Both the position numbers and the translations under genes were made by a program. From Sporomusaceae bacterium UBA1887 (GTDB lineage Bacteria; Bacillota; Negativicutes; Sporomusales; DSM-15969): a stretch of DNA of 6,848 bases. The notes under the pieces were generated by a model that worked only from the letters and a program-made list of their open reading frames with translations, did not search any database and was not told the origin of the DNA. This document shows positions 1-5,950 of the stretch, one piece after another. The stretch lies in contig DDHB01000024.1 in NCBI GenBank assembly GCA_002337925.1, positions 1 to 6,848 of the forward strand, given 5' to 3'. Position 1 is the stretch's first letter. Every line of letters begins with the position of its first letter.

Positions 1-45
1 AAACCCTCGTTTTTATGGTATATTATACCATAAAAACGAGGGTTT
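1..45. terminator. Perfect 22-bp inverted repeat, probable bidirectional terminator
   Basis: Positions 1-22 are the exact reverse complement of 24-45, with a single T at 23 as the centre. The outer part of each arm is AAACCCTCG/CGAGGGTTT and the plus strand continues to five T (43-47), so it reads as an intrinsic terminator in the plus direction. On the minus strand it lies 40 nt beyond the dinB stop codon and could terminate that gene too. The inner half is AT-rich and the stem is unusually long and perfect. The left flank is outside the window, so a minus-strand T-tract cannot be checked. Confidence 0.7.
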
Positions 46-62
46 TTGCTTGTGCAGCCCGC

Positions 63-85
63 AGGTGGAATGATTATCTCCACCT
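63..85 (-). other. Small hairpin overlapping the dinB stop
   Basis: AGGTGGA (63-69) pairs perfectly with TCCACCT (79-85) across a 9-nt loop. It begins at the dinB stop codon (85-87, minus strand) and has no T-tract, so it is not a stand-alone intrinsic terminator. It may stabilise the 3' end of the mRNA or be chance. Confidence 0.35.
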
Positions 86-1248
86 CATTTATGAGGATCA
101 ATCAGCCGCCCCTTCGTGACTGCCGCCGAGCCAAAGCGCGCTTTTAATCCATCAACAACTTTATGCAGTACTTCCTGTTTTTCCTGGCCTGAGTCAAATA
201 AGGCAATTGACTGACCGGCTGGCTGCAGATTGCTTACCGTTAACCCTAACAAACGAATCCCTTCGTTGGCCGGAATTGACTTGTACAGTTCTTTAGCCGT
301 ATGATAAAGGACTCCATCCAGGCTGGTAGCTTCATCGAGCGTACGGCTGCGGGTAACTGTCCGGAAAGAAGCAAAGCGCACTTTTACCGTCACTGTCCGC
401 CCCGATAAATTGAGTTTGCGCAGCCGCCAGCCCACTTTGTCCGCAAAAAGCAGCAGCTGCTTTTCAATCTCTTCCCATTGATATAAATCTTCTTCGAAAG
501 TCTCTTCATTACCGATCGATTTAACTTGCTGATCGGGTACTACCGGCCGGTCATCAATTCCGCGCGCAAGCTGCTGCAAATCAAAAACAGCTCTGCCGAT
601 ATAACCTTCCAATAACTTGGGATCGGTTGCTGCAAATTGCCCAATCGTCCGGATACCTAGTTTGGCAATACTGGCTGCCGTTACTTCGCCTACTCCCCAC
701 AGCCGTCTTATCGGAAGACCGGCCAGCACCTTTGCTTCTTCACCAGGCCTGATTACATATAAACCATCCGGTTTTTGCAGATCGGAGGCAAGCTTGGCTA
801 GAAATTTATTTACTGCGACACCTGCCGATGCCGTTAATTGCAATTGTTCCTTTATATCCGCCTTTATGCTGCGGGCAATATCAGCGGGATCGGCATACAA
901 TCCATCCATACCGGTAACATCTAAAAATGCCTCATCAAGCGACAAAGGTTCTACTAGCGGGGAATACCGGTCAAGAATGTTACGAATCTGCGCTGAAACA
1001 AAACTGTATTTCCGGTGATCCGGCGTAATACATACAGCCTGAGGACATCGTCTTCTTGCTTCGACCATTGACATTGCTGAATGAACACCAAATTTGCGGG
1101 CTTCATAAGAAGCGGTAGCCACCACTCCCCGGTTACTGAGACCGCCTACAATAACCGGCATCCCCAATAGCTGCGGATTATCCCGCTGCTCTATAGATGC
1201 GTAAAAAGCATCCATATCTACATGAATAATATAGCGCTGCATGTGCAT
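85..1248 (-). CDS. dinB: DNA polymerase IV (Y-family translesion polymerase)
   Basis: Error-prone Y-family polymerase that copies past damaged template bases in the cytoplasm and is normally recruited by the sliding clamp. From the ATG used here it has 387 residues, the usual family length. Visible motifs are HVDMDAFYASIEQ near the N-terminus (metal-binding D11), SLDEAFLDVTG (catalytic D105 and E106), GVAVNKFLAKLASDLQKP in the palm, WGVG of the helix-hairpin-helix at about 184-187, and a little-finger domain ending in a clamp-binding-like QSIALF at about 346-351. As in Bacillus-type DinB, a short tail (RFGSAAVTKGRL) follows. The start is uncertain. ATG 1242 is preceded by GGTGAT, ATG 1248 has little Shine-Dalgarno, and an in-frame TTG at 1269 has AAGGA 8 nt upstream but would add a hydrophobic MLYLIWV that relatives lack. 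It is a single-gene unit with a candidate LexA box just upstream. Confidence 0.96.
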   Translation of the reverse strand: MHMQRYIIHVDMDAFYASIEQRDNPQLLGMPVIVGGLSNRGVVATASYEARKFGVHSAMSMVEARRRCPQAVCITPDHRKYSFVSAQIRNILDRYSPLVEPLSLDEAFLDVTGMDGLYADPADIARSIKADIKEQLQLTASAGVAVNKFLAKLASDLQKPDGLYVIRPGEEAKVLAGLPIRRLWGVGEVTAASIAKLGIRTIGQFAATDPKLLEGYIGRAVFDLQQLARGIDDRPVVPDQQVKSIGNEETFEEDLYQWEEIEKQLLLFADKVGWRLRKLNLSGRTVTVKVRFASFRTVTRSRTLDEATSLDGVLYHTAKELYKSIPANEGIRLLGLTVSNLQPAGQSIALFDSGQEKQEVLHKVVDGLKARFGSAAVTKGRLIDPHK

Positions 1249-1266
1249 CACCCAAATCAAGTATAA

Positions 1267-1280
1267 CAAACATACGTTCC
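1267..1280 (-). promoter_or_regulatory. Candidate LexA (DinR) SOS box upstream of dinB
   Basis: The minus strand reads GGAACGTATGTTTG. Its 12-bp core matches the Gram-positive LexA consensus GAACRNRYGTTY at every position; only the outermost bases differ from the longer CGAAC...GTTYC form. It lies 18 nt upstream of the ATG at 1248 and overlaps the AAGGA (1278-1282). Being directly ahead of a classic SOS polymerase makes a chance match unlikely. It implies DNA-damage induction. Confidence 0.7.
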
Positions 1281-1310
1281 TTATACAATATATTGCGGAG
1301 TAACTCGATT

Positions 1311-1316
1311 ATTATA
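1311..1316 (-). promoter_or_regulatory. Possible -10 element for dinB
   Basis: The minus strand has a perfect TATAAT here, between the kimA terminator and dinB, about 31 nt upstream of the LexA-like box. No convincing -35 is seen at 16-18 bp, because that space lies in the T-tract of the neighbouring terminator. The call rests on the -10 alone. Confidence 0.35.
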
Positions 1317-1330
1317 CAAGCTACTTCAAT

Positions 1331-1358
1331 AAAAAAAGAGCCAAGCGGCTCTTTTTTT
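1331..1358 (-). terminator. Intrinsic terminator of the potassium permease gene
   Basis: GAGCC (1338-1342) pairs with GGCTC (1347-1351) around the loop AAGC, and the stem is extended by seven A against T. On the minus strand it starts at the stop codon of the permease (1358-1360) and ends in seven T. The symmetric A/T flanks could let it work in both directions, but no plus-strand gene enters it. Confidence 0.9.
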
Positions 1359-3199
1359 TATCTTTTTAAATGAAAGGGAACAGTAGTTACGGCAATATTT
1401 TCTTTGAGAACAAGTGTTGTGTGTAAAAACCAGCCAGTTTGATTATGGAGCAAACGATGCCACCATTTTTTTGTTTCAAACTCCGGTATAACGACGGTGA
1501 TAAAATCATCCGGTCCCTTCTCACGCTGCTTTTTCTCAATAAAGTTGATAAGCGGCCTCATCAGCAGCCGATAGGGGGATCGAAGTACAACCAACTGAAC
1601 TCCTGGGTCCCAGCATTGCCACTTCTGACGAACCCTTTGCTCCGATTCATCATCGCTGGCTACATGAACGGCAATAATGTTATCACCAATAAGCTTGGCA
1701 TACTTAATTGTCTCATAGACAATGCGCGTCGGTGAAGCAACAGGAACAATAACCAAGTGCTTGCCTTGGGGAAAGTGGGCACTGCCTTCAGCATAACACT
1801 CTTCCGGCAAATGCAGCTGTTCAGCCATTGTATTATAATGACTGCGAATTCGTTTAAAAATGGTTACCATGATTGGAATAAATACCAGTACCATCCAGGC
1901 CCCATACACAAACTTTGTCACCGTAATCACAGCTACGACAATCCCGGTAGCTGCTGCGCCCAGTCCATTAAGAAGAGCTCTCAGCTGCCAGCCGTTACCT
2001 TTCTCACGCCGCCAGTGAACAACCATGCTCACCTGGGCAATCGTAAAGGATATGAAAACGCCAATTGCATACAAGGCAATGAGATTTTCAATCTTACCAT
2101 CATAAATCACAATAAGCAATGCGGCAATAATCGTTAACAAAATAATGCCGTTGGAAAAGGTCAGCCTTTCGCCACGCTGGGCCAGATAACGCGGCATATA
2201 TCCGTCACGGGCAATAATTGATAATAACACTGGCAAGCCGTTATATGCGGTGTTGGCTGCCAGATAAAGGACTAGCATGGTTGTAATCTGTATATAAAAA
2301 TACATCGGTGTTCGCCCAAAAATTTGCTCCGCCAGCTGCGATAAAGCCGTCACTTCCAGTACCGGGAGAATGTGATGATGCAAAATTAATGCAGATATCC
2401 CCAGAAACATAAAGCCGAGGATGCCAGCCATCCAATACGTGGTAACAGCGGCATTGCGCGATTCGGGCGATTTGAACATGGGCACACTGTCTGCGATCGC
2501 TTCAATACCCGTCATAGAGCTGCAGCCATTTGCAAAAGCCCTGAGTGCAAGGAACAGCATGGACCAATCCAACTGCTGTCTTGCCAGTGAATCAGGCGGA
2601 ATAAAATAAGGAGCCTGAGACATCCGGTATAAACCTACAAATAAGAGAACCAGTATTCCGGCCAAAAAAGCATAGGTAGGCAATACAAAGGCATTGGACG
2701 ACTCTCGCACTCCCCTGAGGTTAACTAACATTAGTACACTAAACAGAACAATAACATCAATCGGCACTTCCCAGCCGCTAAGCTCGGGAAAAGCGGATAT
2801 AATGGCAGCCGTACCTGCCGAAACACTGACCGCTGCTGTCAATATGTAGTCAGCAAAAACCGATCCGGCAGCAATCAGGGCTGGTCTTTCGCCCAGATTC
2901 TGTTTGGCGATTGCATAAGCACCGCCACCACCCGGATTGGCCTTAGCTACCTGAGCATAGGATAGAGTGACAATTGCCAATAGCACCAGGATGGAAATTG
3001 CCACAGGCGCCATATATCCGTAAGCAATCAAACCTGGTAAAGCAAGCGTAAGCATAATTTGCTCCGGCCCATACGCTACTGAGGATAAAGCATCAGAAGA
3101 AAAGATTGATAAAGCCTTCCATTTAGGCAACCGTTCATGGGCCAGCTCACGGTTGTGCAGCGGCCTGCCAATTAGCCCCCGCCGTAATTCGCGCATCAT
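1358..3199 (-). CDS. kimA: KimA-family potassium transporter (APC superfamily permease)
   Basis: Inner-membrane transporter of 613 residues. The sequence resembles, from memory, Bacillus subtilis KimA (YdaO), a high-affinity proton-coupled potassium importer inhibited by cyclic di-AMP. Shared landmarks are LIGRPL near the N-terminus, SSDALSSVAYGPEQ (34-47), the glycine-rich NPGGGGAYAIAKQNLG, VFADYILTAAVSVSAGT (114-130), LRAFANGCSSMTGIEAI, LAANTAYNGLPVL and LIALYAIGVFISFTIAQ. D36, Y43, D117 and Y377 sit at positions I recall as important for potassium binding in KimA. About twelve membrane segments fill residues 30-450, followed by a soluble cytosolic domain of about 160 residues, as in KimA. 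ATG 3199 has GGAGG 10 nt upstream; a second ATG follows directly. It is a single-gene unit preceded by a long structured leader. Other APC amino-acid permeases are less likely because the C-terminal domain and N-terminal signature are KimA-like. Substrate is inferred from the family. Confidence 0.88.
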   Translation of the reverse strand: MMRELRRGLIGRPLHNRELAHERLPKWKALSIFSSDALSSVAYGPEQIMLTLALPGLIAYGYMAPVAISILVLLAIVTLSYAQVAKANPGGGGAYAIAKQNLGERPALIAAGSVFADYILTAAVSVSAGTAAIISAFPELSGWEVPIDVIVLFSVLMLVNLRGVRESSNAFVLPTYAFLAGILVLLFVGLYRMSQAPYFIPPDSLARQQLDWSMLFLALRAFANGCSSMTGIEAIADSVPMFKSPESRNAAVTTYWMAGILGFMFLGISALILHHHILPVLEVTALSQLAEQIFGRTPMYFYIQITTMLVLYLAANTAYNGLPVLLSIIARDGYMPRYLAQRGERLTFSNGIILLTIIAALLIVIYDGKIENLIALYAIGVFISFTIAQVSMVVHWRREKGNGWQLRALLNGLGAAATGIVVAVITVTKFVYGAWMVLVFIPIMVTIFKRIRSHYNTMAEQLHLPEECYAEGSAHFPQGKHLVIVPVASPTRIVYETIKYAKLIGDNIIAVHVASDDESEQRVRQKWQCWDPGVQLVVLRSPYRLLMRPLINFIEKKQREKGPDDFITVVIPEFETKKWWHRLLHNQTGWFLHTTLVLKENIAVTTVPFHLKR

Positions 3200-3263
3200 A
3201 CAAGTAGCGCCTCCGCTTCTTATTTTGTTAATAGGGCAATGAAGTTAATTATACTCTTCCCTA

Positions 3264-3305
3264 CAAAAAAAGAAAGCGCCGATTTCGCCCGTTTCTACTC
3301 GCTTT
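3264..3305 (-). terminator. Possible attenuator terminator in the kimA leader
   Basis: AAAGCG and CGCTTT form a 6-bp stem with a loop of about 21 nt, followed on the minus strand by CTTTTTTT (complement of the A-run 3265-3271). The stem is modest for a terminator, but its place between the junction and the gene fits conditional termination. Confidence 0.45.
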
Positions 3306-3394
3306 AGACTCCTTTGGTTCATGGTAACCAATAGGATACCGCGGGCATTGCGCCGTCCTGATTATCTCGCTCAATCACCCTTCATCACCGTCTA
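3265..3394 (-). promoter_or_regulatory. Structured 5' leader of kimA, candidate riboswitch with terminator
   Basis: On the minus strand TAGAC (3390-3394) can pair with GTCTA (3305-3309) and close a junction. Inside are three hairpins: TGATT/AATCA (3359-3377), a branched AGGA...TCCT stem (3333-3359) and a perfect 6-bp TTGGTT/AACCAA stem (3314-3331). Directly after the closing helix, AAAGCG (3300-3305) can pair with CGCTTT (3273-3278), followed by CTTTTTTT. That is a terminator-like element some 65 nt before the kimA start. The architecture is riboswitch-like. The homologous Bacillus gene is controlled by the cyclic di-AMP (ydaO) riboswitch, but I cannot find that aptamer's conserved blocks here. 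Function is inferred from fold and position only. Confidence 0.45.
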
Positions 3395-3451
3395 TTTTCT
3401 TATTAAATTGCACTTGCCCATCCTTTGCCGAATAGCCTAATAATAAAGCTT

Positions 3452-3490
3452 AAAAAAAGAAAAACGACCATCGGACGTAACCGATAGTCG
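3452..3490 (-). terminator. Intrinsic terminator of the serine tRNA operon
   Basis: On the minus strand CGACTATCGG (3481-3490) pairs with CCGATGGTCG (3465-3474), ten pairs including one G-T wobble, around a 6-nt loop. TTTTTCTTTTTTT follows. It starts 14 nt after the CCA end of the second tRNA. Confidence 0.92.
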
Positions 3491-3503
3491 CATGTCTCTG
3501 TTG

Positions 3504-3594
3504 TGGCGGAGTGGCAGGGATTTGAACCCTGGCGGGGCTTACACCCCCTAACGATTTAGCAAACCGTCCTCTTCAGCCGCTTGAGTACCACTCC
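3504..3594 (-). tRNA. tRNA-Ser (anticodon GCU)
   Basis: A 91-nt class II tRNA including an encoded CCA (3504-3506). The acceptor stem GGAGTGG/CCACTCC is perfect, with discriminator G. The anticodon GCT is at 3558-3560 in the loop TTGCTAA. The long variable arm folds as GGGG/CCCC, typical of serine tRNAs, and the T-arm contains GGTTCAAATCC. It decodes AGC and AGU. It is second in a two-tRNA operon, 12 nt after tRNA-Ser(UGA). Confidence 0.97.
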
Positions 3595-3606
3595 ACGGGA
3601 AAAAAA

Positions 3607-3695
3607 TGGCGGAGGGGGTGGGATTCGAACCCACGGTCCCTTTCAGGATCACTGGTTTTCAAGACCAGCTCCATAAACCGCTCGGACACCCCTCC
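3607..3695 (-). tRNA. tRNA-Ser (anticodon UGA)
   Basis: An 89-nt class II tRNA including an encoded CCA (3607-3609). The acceptor stem GGAGGGG/CCCCTCC is perfect, with discriminator G. The anticodon stem CTGGT/ACCAG holds the loop CTTGAAA, giving anticodon TGA. The T-arm is GTGGG TTCGAAT CCCAC and there is a long variable arm. It reads UCN codons, chiefly UCA. It is first in the operon, starting about 11 nt after the predicted transcription start. Confidence 0.97.
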
Positions 3696-3713
3696 GTGCC
3701 CGACACATTTAGT

Positions 3714-3743
3714 ATTATAACAAATGGTTGCACGTTTTGTCAA
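3714..3743 (-). promoter_or_regulatory. Consensus sigma-A promoter of the tRNA-Ser operon
   Basis: The minus strand has TTGACA (3738-3743), an 18-bp spacer and TATAAT (3714-3719), both hexamers perfect. The predicted start is near 3706, just ahead of the first tRNA. Such a strong promoter fits stable-RNA genes. Confidence 0.92.
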
Positions 3744-3818
3744 CTTCATAAACCTGGTATTTTATCACAATTTTTGCAGGTCTAATAAATTGAAAATAGC
3801 AAATTTCCTGGTTGTCTA

Positions 3819-3847
3819 TTGACTAATATAGAATACAGGATTATATT
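3819..3847 (+). promoter_or_regulatory. Sigma-A promoter of corA
   Basis: TTGACT (3819-3824), a 17-bp spacer and TATATT (3842-3847) match the sigma-A consensus at 5/6 in each hexamer. The start would be near 3854, giving an untranslated leader of about 170 nt before corA. Confidence 0.75.
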
Positions 3848-3854
3848 TGAAATG

Positions 3855-4023
3855 TAAATACACATAATCCGATGGGTAGGTGAGAAAAATGGATGTAGAC
3901 CGACCTAGACAACACAGACCTGCTAAATTAACTGAATATAGGGGAATATCCATCTTTCTAGCCCTTAGCAACTGCTAATGTAAGAGATATGGGTGTTGCC
4001 CAAGAGAGAGAGGGGGAGCACCA
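3855..4023 (+). promoter_or_regulatory. Structured 5' leader of corA with sequesterable Shine-Dalgarno, candidate divalent-cation riboswitch
   Basis: A long helix forms between 3883-3896 and 3946-3959, about 13 pairs with one mismatch and one wobble. TTAGCA (3965-3970) can pair either with TGCTAA at 3921-3926, as a pseudoknot into the loop of that helix, or with the adjacent TGCTAA at 3973-3978. Just before the gene, GGTGTT and CCC (3992-4001) pair with GGG and AGCACC (4014-4022), burying the Shine-Dalgarno GGGGAG. A competing GGG/CCC hairpin (3991-4001) would free it. The GGTAGGTGAG at 3875-3884 resembles the start of the magnesium M-box (GUUAGGUGAGG), and CCCTTAGCAACTGCTAA loosely recalls its 3' end. 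The M-box core GCUCCU is missing, so this is either a divergent member or something else. Confidence 0.5.
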
Positions 4024-4974
4024 ATGTTGAAAATATGGAAAAGTAATTGCGTCACTTTAATTGAACAGTCTCTCGAATCGATGGAGAAGGGCTCTTGGCT
4101 GAATCTTGTCAGTCCTACAGCCGAAGAGATAACGATTGTCTCCGCTTTGTCCAATGTACCGGTCGATGTATTAAAAACCGCCTTGGATGAAGAAGAACGG
4201 TCTCACGTTGAAATTGAGGATAACTATATTCTGGTTGTTACCAATATTCCGATGATGCGCGGCAAGGATAGCTATGACACATTGCCGCTTGGCATAATTA
4301 TTACACCGGACTACTTTATTACGGTTTGTCTAGAACAAAATGAAATTTTAAAGGCCTTCAGCAATGATAATGCCCGCACGTTCAGCACCTTCAAAAAGAC
4401 CCGTTTTCTCTTTCAAATACTCTATAAATCGGCAACGTTGTTCCTGCGATATCTCCAGCAGATTAATCGTCGTACCGATGATATTGAGAAACAGCTCCGC
4501 CAATCCATGAAAAACGAAGAATTCTTTCAACTGCTCGAGCTGCAAAAAGGTCTCACGTTCTTTACAGCGTCCTTGCGCTCAAATGGCATCGTGATGGAAA
4601 AAATGCTGCGTCTCCGAACTAACAGTCAATTGCAGCATCTTATTAAGATGTATGAAGAAGACGAAGACTTGCTGGAAGACGTTATCATTGAAAACAAACA
4701 GGCTATTGAAATGGTTGAAATGTATTCCAATATTCTCAGCAGTATGATGGATGCATTTGCTTCTATTATCTCTAACAATTTAAATATTGTCATGAAATTC
4801 TTAGCTTCTATGACCATTCTGCTATCCATTCCTACTATGCTTGCCAGTTTCTGGGGCATGAACGTAGGCGTTCCTTTTATGGGCAGCGAGTTCGGTTTCT
4901 GGTTTGTCATTACCGTTTCTATCACTTTTACCAGTGTCGCAGCTTATGCACTATGGAAGAAGCAATTATTTTAA
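4024..4974 (+). CDS. corA: CorA-family magnesium/divalent cation transporter
   Basis: Membrane channel for magnesium (some relatives carry cobalt, nickel or zinc), working as a pentamer in the family. The 316-residue product has the normal layout: a cytosolic alpha/beta domain (about 1-145), a long helical region (about 145-250, rich in E, K, Q and D) that forms the stalk, then two C-terminal membrane helices (about 255-277 and 288-310) and a basic tail KKQLF. The signature GMN is at 278-280 in SFWGMNVGVPF. The loop after it reads VGVPFMGSEFGF instead of the classical MPEL, which is common in Firmicutes paralogues and may mean different selectivity. ATG 4024 follows AGGGGGAG at a 5-nt spacing. 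The gene stands alone, with its own promoter and structured leader, and ends at a terminator shared with the convergent deacetylase. The exact ion cannot be decided from sequence. Confidence 0.93.
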   Translation: MLKIWKSNCVTLIEQSLESMEKGSWLNLVSPTAEEITIVSALSNVPVDVLKTALDEEERSHVEIEDNYILVVTNIPMMRGKDSYDTLPLGIIITPDYFITVCLEQNEILKAFSNDNARTFSTFKKTRFLFQILYKSATLFLRYLQQINRRTDDIEKQLRQSMKNEEFFQLLELQKGLTFFTASLRSNGIVMEKMLRLRTNSQLQHLIKMYEEDEDLLEDVIIENKQAIEMVEMYSNILSSMMDAFASIISNNLNIVMKFLASMTILLSIPTMLASFWGMNVGVPFMGSEFGFWFVITVSITFTSVAAYALWKKQLF

Positions 4975-4983
4975 GTCAAAAAT

Positions 4984-5015
4984 AATACCCGCTTTGCAGC
5001 TGCAAAGCGGGTATT
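4984..5015. terminator. Bidirectional terminator between corA and the deacetylase
   Basis: A perfect 32-nt palindrome (two 16-nt arms meeting at GCAGCTGC, 4996-5003). GC-rich CCCGC/GCGGG lies in the stem, with T-rich sequence on the plus side and TATTATTTTTGA on the minus side. It lies 9 nt after the corA stop and 5 nt after the stop of the convergent gene, so it can serve both. Confidence 0.88.
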
Positions 5016-5020
5016 TGTAT

Positions 5021-5794
5021 TTATGCCGGTTCTCCCCGTCCGCGTCTGGCGATTACCGCCAGTATATCCTGATCGTAGCTGAAGAGCGGTATCCGATTTA
5101 GTACAAAGTGGTCAGCCTGACGGGTACATTTGCCATTGCGGGTAGTGAGGCCGCCTACATAACCAAGCTCTTTTGCAATGCGCAAGGTTTCCTGATTATA
5201 GCTGCCCCGTGGATAAGCAATCGTTCGTATATCACTACTCAGTACGTTTTCGAGGATGTTTTTGGAGGTTTGCAGTTCATCCCTAATTTCACTTTCCGGC
5301 AGCTCGCCAAGCGCACGATGGGTCATTGTATGGGAACCAAACTGCATACCGCCGCCTGCCATTGCACGAATGTGCTCAGCGCTCACCCTATCCGGCTGTC
5401 CCAAAAGACCGGCTATGATATAAAAGACAGCCGTCATTTGCTGCTTTTGCAAAATCGGGAAAGCATACTCGTAATTGTCGGCATAGCCGTCATCAAAAGT
5501 GATGAGCATCGGCCTTTCCGGCAATTCCACATTGCCGTCAATTAGAAACTTCTCAAATAATGATAAAGGAATTGTATGATAGCCGTAGTCAGTGAGTATC
5601 TGCATGTCAGCTGCAAACTTCTCTGGAGTTATCGTTAGGTAGCCATTTGTATACCCAATGCGATGATACAACAATACCGGTATCTCCCGGTAGGAGGCTT
5701 CACTGATAGTCGACAAATCTTCCAGCAGCTCTGAAAATCCGGTGGCTATAACTGTACTCAAACATAATTTTACAAACTCACGCCGTGTTACCAC
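5021..5794 (-). CDS. Polysaccharide deacetylase (NodB/CE4 family) with Tat-type signal
   Basis: Exported carbohydrate esterase of about 257 residues that would remove N- or O-acetyl groups from a cell-surface or cell-wall polysaccharide, using a divalent metal. Family motifs are PVLLYHRI near the start of the mature part, LITFDDGYADNY (catalytic D101 and metal-binding D102), GSHTMTH (metal-binding H155 and H159), AYPRGSYN (193-200) and the late LNRIPL. The N-terminus TRREFVK followed by LCLSTVIATG matches a twin-arginine signal ((S/T)RRxFLK); no clear cleavage site or lipobox is seen, so it may stay anchored. I chose GTG 5794 because GGGAG lies 8 nt upstream. An in-frame GTG at 5809 has no Shine-Dalgarno and would add MGDVN. 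The gene is convergent with corA and divergent from the DUF378 gene. The overall form is like PgaB/IcaB-type deacetylases, but the substrate is unknown. Confidence 0.9.
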   Translation of the reverse strand: MVTRREFVKLCLSTVIATGFSELLEDLSTISEASYREIPVLLYHRIGYTNGYLTITPEKFAADMQILTDYGYHTIPLSLFEKFLIDGNVELPERPMLITFDDGYADNYEYAFPILQKQQMTAVFYIIAGLLGQPDRVSAEHIRAMAGGGMQFGSHTMTHRALGELPESEIRDELQTSKNILENVLSSDIRTIAYPRGSYNQETLRIAKELGYVGGLTTRNGKCTRQADHFVLNRIPLFSYDQDILAVIARRGRGEPA

Positions 5795-5878
5795 GTTTAC
5801 ATCTCCCACTTATAGACTACATTTACTGCAAGATACGACATTAAACTTCGTTTTAGAACAGTAATTCCCCTGCCTTAT

Positions 5879-5940
5879 TCTCGCAAAAGGGTTATTTTTT
5901 TTCAATTGGAAATACTAGTACTGTATTATCTCGCAAAAGG
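5879..5940 (+). repeat. 12-bp direct repeat upstream of the DUF378 gene
   Basis: TCTCGCAAAAGG occurs at 5879-5890 and again at 5929-5940, exactly 50 bp apart, each preceded by a TTAT-like sequence. The second copy supplies the start of the AAAAGGAGG ribosome site. The rest of 5795-5950 is AT-rich divergent intergenic DNA, where I found no confident promoter. Confidence 0.6.
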
Positions 5941-5950
5941 AGGCGCTGAC

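Noticed and set aside
617..1018. 133-codon plus-strand ORF inside dinB
   Set aside because: It is antisense to conserved DinB coding sequence, has no ribosome site of note, and its product resembles nothing I know. It is a shadow frame.
1757..2137. 126-codon plus-strand ORF inside kimA
   Set aside because: Antisense to conserved transmembrane segments of the permease and without family features. It is a shadow frame.
3248..3253. TATAAT on the minus strand between the leader terminator and kimA
   Set aside because: No -35 element is found at 16-18 bp upstream; that space falls in the T-tract and a G/A-rich stretch. It may still be a weak secondary start.
3333..3360. T-box-like sequence GGATACCGCGGGCATTGCGCC on the plus strand
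   Set aside because: It recalls the T-box GGUGGNACCGCG, but the UGG that pairs with tRNA is missing, no terminator follows, and the next plus-strand gene is about 660 nt away behind tRNA genes on the other strand. The same bases are better explained as a hairpin of the minus-strand kimA leader.
3744..3818. AT-rich gap between the tRNA and corA promoters
   Set aside because: Searched for att repeats, small ORFs with ribosome sites and hairpins; nothing convincing was found.
5108..5545. 145-codon plus-strand ORF opposite the deacetylase
   Set aside because: It lies wholly opposite the conserved catalytic region of the CE4 gene, with no recognisable motif.
5871..5908. Terminator-like CCTT...AAGG followed by eight T
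   Set aside because: The stem is only about four pairs, and no plus-strand gene lies upstream to be terminated; this is the divergent intergenic region.
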